From assembly GCA_026196575.1 (NCBI GenBank), contig JAPHSX010000032.1, forward strand, positions 55,615-119,614: DNA of 64,000 nucleotides. Direction: 5' to 3'. Origin of the DNA: Gammaproteobacteria bacterium (GTDB lineage: Bacteria > Pseudomonadota > Gammaproteobacteria > Thiohalomonadales > Thiohalomonadaceae). Below, piece by piece: positions 60,565 through 64,000 of this stretch (within the stretch, counting starts at the first letter, position 1; the number at the start of each line of letters is the position of its first letter). A model generated the notes under the pieces. The model had not been told where the DNA came from, made no database searches, and worked only from the letters and a program-made list of their open reading frames with translations. The position numbers and the translations under genes are program-made.

Positions 60565-60807
60565 ATGACTACGTTGAATGCAACCGAGGCCCGCTCCAGG
60601 CTCTACAGCCTTATTGATGAAGCGGCTGAGACACACCAACCCATCGTGATCACAGGGAAGCGGGGCAACGCCGTGCTGCTCGCCGAAGAGGATTGGAATG
60701 CCATTGCCGAAACCATGCACCTGTTGTCGGTGCCGGGAATGCGTGAATCGATCAGGGAAGGGATGGCGCAGAATCCCGACGACTGTTCCAAGGTGCTCGA
60801 CTGGTGA
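60565..60807 (+). CDS. Antitoxin of Phd/YefM family
   Basis: An 80-aa antitoxin. The N-terminal DNA-binding fold is MTTLNATEARSRLYSLIDEAAETHQPIVITGKRGNAVLLAEEDWNAI. The flexible C-terminal part (about 55-80) neutralises the toxin. The ATG at 60565 has GAGG 8 bp upstream; the GTG at 60556 is less likely. Its stop overlaps the toxin start as GTGA. The paired CGTACG operator lies upstream. Confidence 0.93.
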   Translation: MTTLNATEARSRLYSLIDEAAETHQPIVITGKRGNAVLLAEEDWNAIAETMHLLSVPGMRESIREGMAQNPDDCSKVLDW

Positions 60808-61067
60808 GCTGGGAGCTCGTCTATACGAAGCAGGCGCAAAAAGATGCGAAAAAGCTCTCAGCATCAGGGTTAAAGAAGAGGGCACAAGAACTGCTGGCAC
60901 TGATTCGGAAAAACCCGTACCAGAATCCCCCTCCCTATGAAAAACTGGTCGGTGATCTGGCTGGTACCTGTTCAAGGCGAATCAATATTCAGCACAGGCT
61001 GGTTTATCAGGTCTATGAAGCAGAGCATCTCATCAAGGTTCTCCGACTCTGGACGCATTACGAGTAA
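60804..61067 (+). CDS. YoeB-family toxin (RelE-like mRNA interferase)
   Basis: An 87-aa ribosome-dependent mRNA endonuclease. It starts at GTG 60804, overlapping the antitoxin stop. It begins WELVYTKQAQKDAKKL. The family core YEKLVGDLAGTCSRRINIQHRLVYQVYEAEH..I.VLRLWTHYE holds the conserved Arg residues and the C-terminal W-T-H-Y with the catalytic His. Length is that of E. coli YoeB (84 aa). It appears intact. Confidence 0.94.
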   Translation: MSWELVYTKQAQKDAKKLSASGLKKRAQELLALIRKNPYQNPPPYEKLVGDLAGTCSRRINIQHRLVYQVYEAEHLIKVLRLWTHYE

Positions 61068-61093
61068 TGGCTGAGAGGTGAGTCACTTCCACA

Positions 61094-61129
61094 TTGTGGG
61101 AGCGGCGTCTCGCCGCGAAACTCCCACAA
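61094..61129. repeat. REP-like hairpin
   Basis: GTGGGAG (61096-61102) pairs with CTCCCAC (61121-61127), and inside CGGCG-TCT-CGCCG forms a second stem. It belongs to the same family as 126-194 and 63944-64000. It sits between yoeB and the fmdB-like gene. Confidence 0.8.
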
Positions 61130-61149
61130 GACTAATTACAGGTAACGAT

Positions 61150-61365
61150 ATGCCCTTTTATGAATACGCCTGCCAGGCCTGTGGCCACCGTCTGGAGGTG
61201 ATGCAGAAGATGAACGATGCCCCGCTTGGTGAGTGTCCCGCCTGTCACCAGCCGCAACTGAGGAAGCTGATCTCCGCCGGCAGCTTCACCTCCAAGGCTG
61301 CCAGCATCGACAACGCCCCGGCCTGTGCCAGTGGCGGTTGTGGTGCCTCCTGCATGACCAAATAA
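61150..61365 (+). CDS. FmdB-type zinc-ribbon protein
   Basis: A 71-aa protein. The zinc ribbon MPFYEYACQACGHRLEVMQKMNDAPLGECPACHQPQLRKLISAGSF has two CxxC knuckles (C8/C11 and the C-P-A-C pair near 30-33), characteristic of the FmdB regulatory family. The tail ends with CASGGCGASC. The ATG at 61150 is the family start. It precedes DUF502 and aspS, a common gammaproteobacterial order. Its role is unproven. Confidence 0.9.
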   Translation: MPFYEYACQACGHRLEVMQKMNDAPLGECPACHQPQLRKLISAGSFTSKAASIDNAPACASGGCGASCMTK

Positions 61366-61390
61366 TCAACCAAACACCAAGGAATTCACT

Positions 61391-62035
61391 ATGATGTCGG
61401 CTATTCGCCGCTACCTGATGGCCGGTCTGCTGGTCTGGCTGCCGCTTGGTATCACCATTTTGGTGGTGAAGATGCTGGTCGAGCTGATGGATCGTACCCT
61501 GCTGCTGCTGCCGGCGCGCTATCAGCCAGAGCAGTTGCTGGGGATGCACATCCCGGGATTCGGGGTGATCCTCGCGGTGCTGGTGGTGCTGACCACCGGT
61601 ATTGTCTTCGCCAATCTCTTCGGTCGCAAGGTGGTGGCGCTGTGGGAGGCGCTGCTGGCGCGCATCCCGCTGGTCAGTTCGGTCTACTCGGCGGTAAAGC
61701 AGATCTCCGAGACCATGTTCTCCACCAACGGCAACTCCTTTCGCAAGGTGCTGCTGGTGGAGTACCCGCGCAAGGGGCTGTGGACCCTCGCCTTTCAGAC
61801 CGGCACCGATATCGGCGAGGCGCAGTGCAAGACGGGGCGCGAGGTGATCAATATCTATGTACCGACCACCCCCAACCCCACCTCCGGCTTCTTTCTGATG
61901 GTGCCAAAAGAGGATGTGGTGGAGCTGCGGATGAGCGTGGATGAGGGTTTGCGCATGATCATCTCCATGGGTTCGGTGGTACCCCGTGCCGCAGGCCAGG
62001 AAAAGTGTCCGCCTGCCGTTCCCCCCGTGGCGTAG
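61391..62035 (+). CDS. DUF502 family membrane protein
   Basis: A 214-aa protein with two TM helices (about 8-30 and 55-78) followed by a soluble domain. Features of DUF502 are visible: GLLVWLPLGITILVVK, IPLVSSVYSAVKQISETM, FRKVLLVEYPRKGLWTLAFQTG and VFVPTTPNPTSGFFLMVPKEDV-like segments (here VINIYVPTTPNPTSGFFLMV). The function is unknown. It lies between fmdB and aspS, its usual neighbours. Confidence 0.92.
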   Translation: MMSAIRRYLMAGLLVWLPLGITILVVKMLVELMDRTLLLLPARYQPEQLLGMHIPGFGVILAVLVVLTTGIVFANLFGRKVVALWEALLARIPLVSSVYSAVKQISETMFSTNGNSFRKVLLVEYPRKGLWTLAFQTGTDIGEAQCKTGREVINIYVPTTPNPTSGFFLMVPKEDVVELRMSVDEGLRMIISMGSVVPRAAGQEKCPPAVPPVA

Positions 62036-62134
62036 CCCGGCCCAACCGATGGCGCCGCCGCGCGGCGGTTGCACGCGGCCGTGCCAATCCGTAACATTCC
62101 CGCTTTTCGCTCCCTATAACTGCAGGAACAGACC

Positions 62135-63928
<1,794 letters not shown>

Positions 63929-63943
63929 GTGATCTATTAACGT

Positions 63944-64000
63944 GTGGGAGCGGCGTCTCGCCGCGAATTTCATTCCTGCCATCGACTATTCGCGGCGAGA
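63944..64000. repeat. REP-like pair, truncated by window end
   Basis: The forward unit GTGGGAGCGGCGTCTCGCCGCGA (63944-63966) is the same as the left part of the element at 61096. A reverse unit begins TCGCGGCGAGA at 63990 and runs off the window, so this is a second opposed pair. Confidence 0.8.

Overview
The window is a GC-rich, densely coded gammaproteobacterial chromosome segment. It carries flavocytochrome c sulfide dehydrogenase genes (fccAB), a cytoplasmic [NiFe] hydrogenase, a PilSR-regulated type IV pilin and the E. coli-like neighbourhood bamD-rluD ... pgeF ... clpB. Together these suggest a sulfur-oxidising, probably facultatively anaerobic gammaproteobacterium of the Chromatiales/sulfur-symbiont type. 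That placement is inference from gene content; no rRNA or tRNA gene was seen, and there is no CRISPR array or transposase.

Layout. 1-2.3 kb: small conserved genes embedded in REP-like and other palindromic repeats. 2.3-9.2 kb: type IV pilus block, with a candidate pilin glycosylation pair (GT2 and a TMTC/TfpW-like GT-C), pilA with a sigma-54 promoter, and pilR-pilS. 9.3-24.3 kb: housekeeping genes (sucCD, nadE, glnB, rluD/bamD, nitroreductase, pgeF, ZIP transporter, ACT regulator, def, plsC, a QseBC-like two-component pair and clpB behind a sigma-32 promoter). 24.3-28.3 kb: a four-gene respiratory operon (tetraheme cytochrome, secreted ankyrin protein, fccA, fccB) preceded by a near-consensus sigma-54 promoter, upstream palindromes and a foldable leader. 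28.4-33.4 kb: PCuAC, Sco, a membrane-anchored protein, thioredoxin, a K+ channel with a small membrane partner, and a hemerythrin-like protein. 33.5-38.4 kb: a complete group 3b (sulfhydrogenase-type) [NiFe] hydrogenase operon with its protease. 38.4-42.2 kb: a foreign-looking defence island with a C5 DNA methyltransferase, Vsr nickase and a GHKL ATPase fused to a PD-(D/E)xK-like nuclease. 42.2-48.8 kb: MscS channel, DUF481 outer-membrane protein, SDR, and an operon of archaeal-type AMP phosphorylase, PRPP synthetase homologue and a DUF1614 protein. 49.0-56.2 kb: a six-gene operon combining a TonB-dependent receptor, a DUF4198-like periplasmic protein, a NapH-like ferredoxin, a double-cubane-cluster reductase, its ATP-dependent activase and a CcdA/DsbD-like thiol transporter. 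56.2-64 kb: diguanylate cyclase, ATM1-type ABC exporter, YefM-YoeB toxin-antitoxin, fmdB-DUF502-aspS, and REP repeats.

The two most interesting systems are the TonB/double-cubane operon, which links outer-membrane import to low-potential Fe-S reduction, and the methyltransferase/Vsr/ATPase-nuclease island, which is bounded by a 9-bp inverted repeat. All functional statements come from reading motifs and context; no database search was possible.
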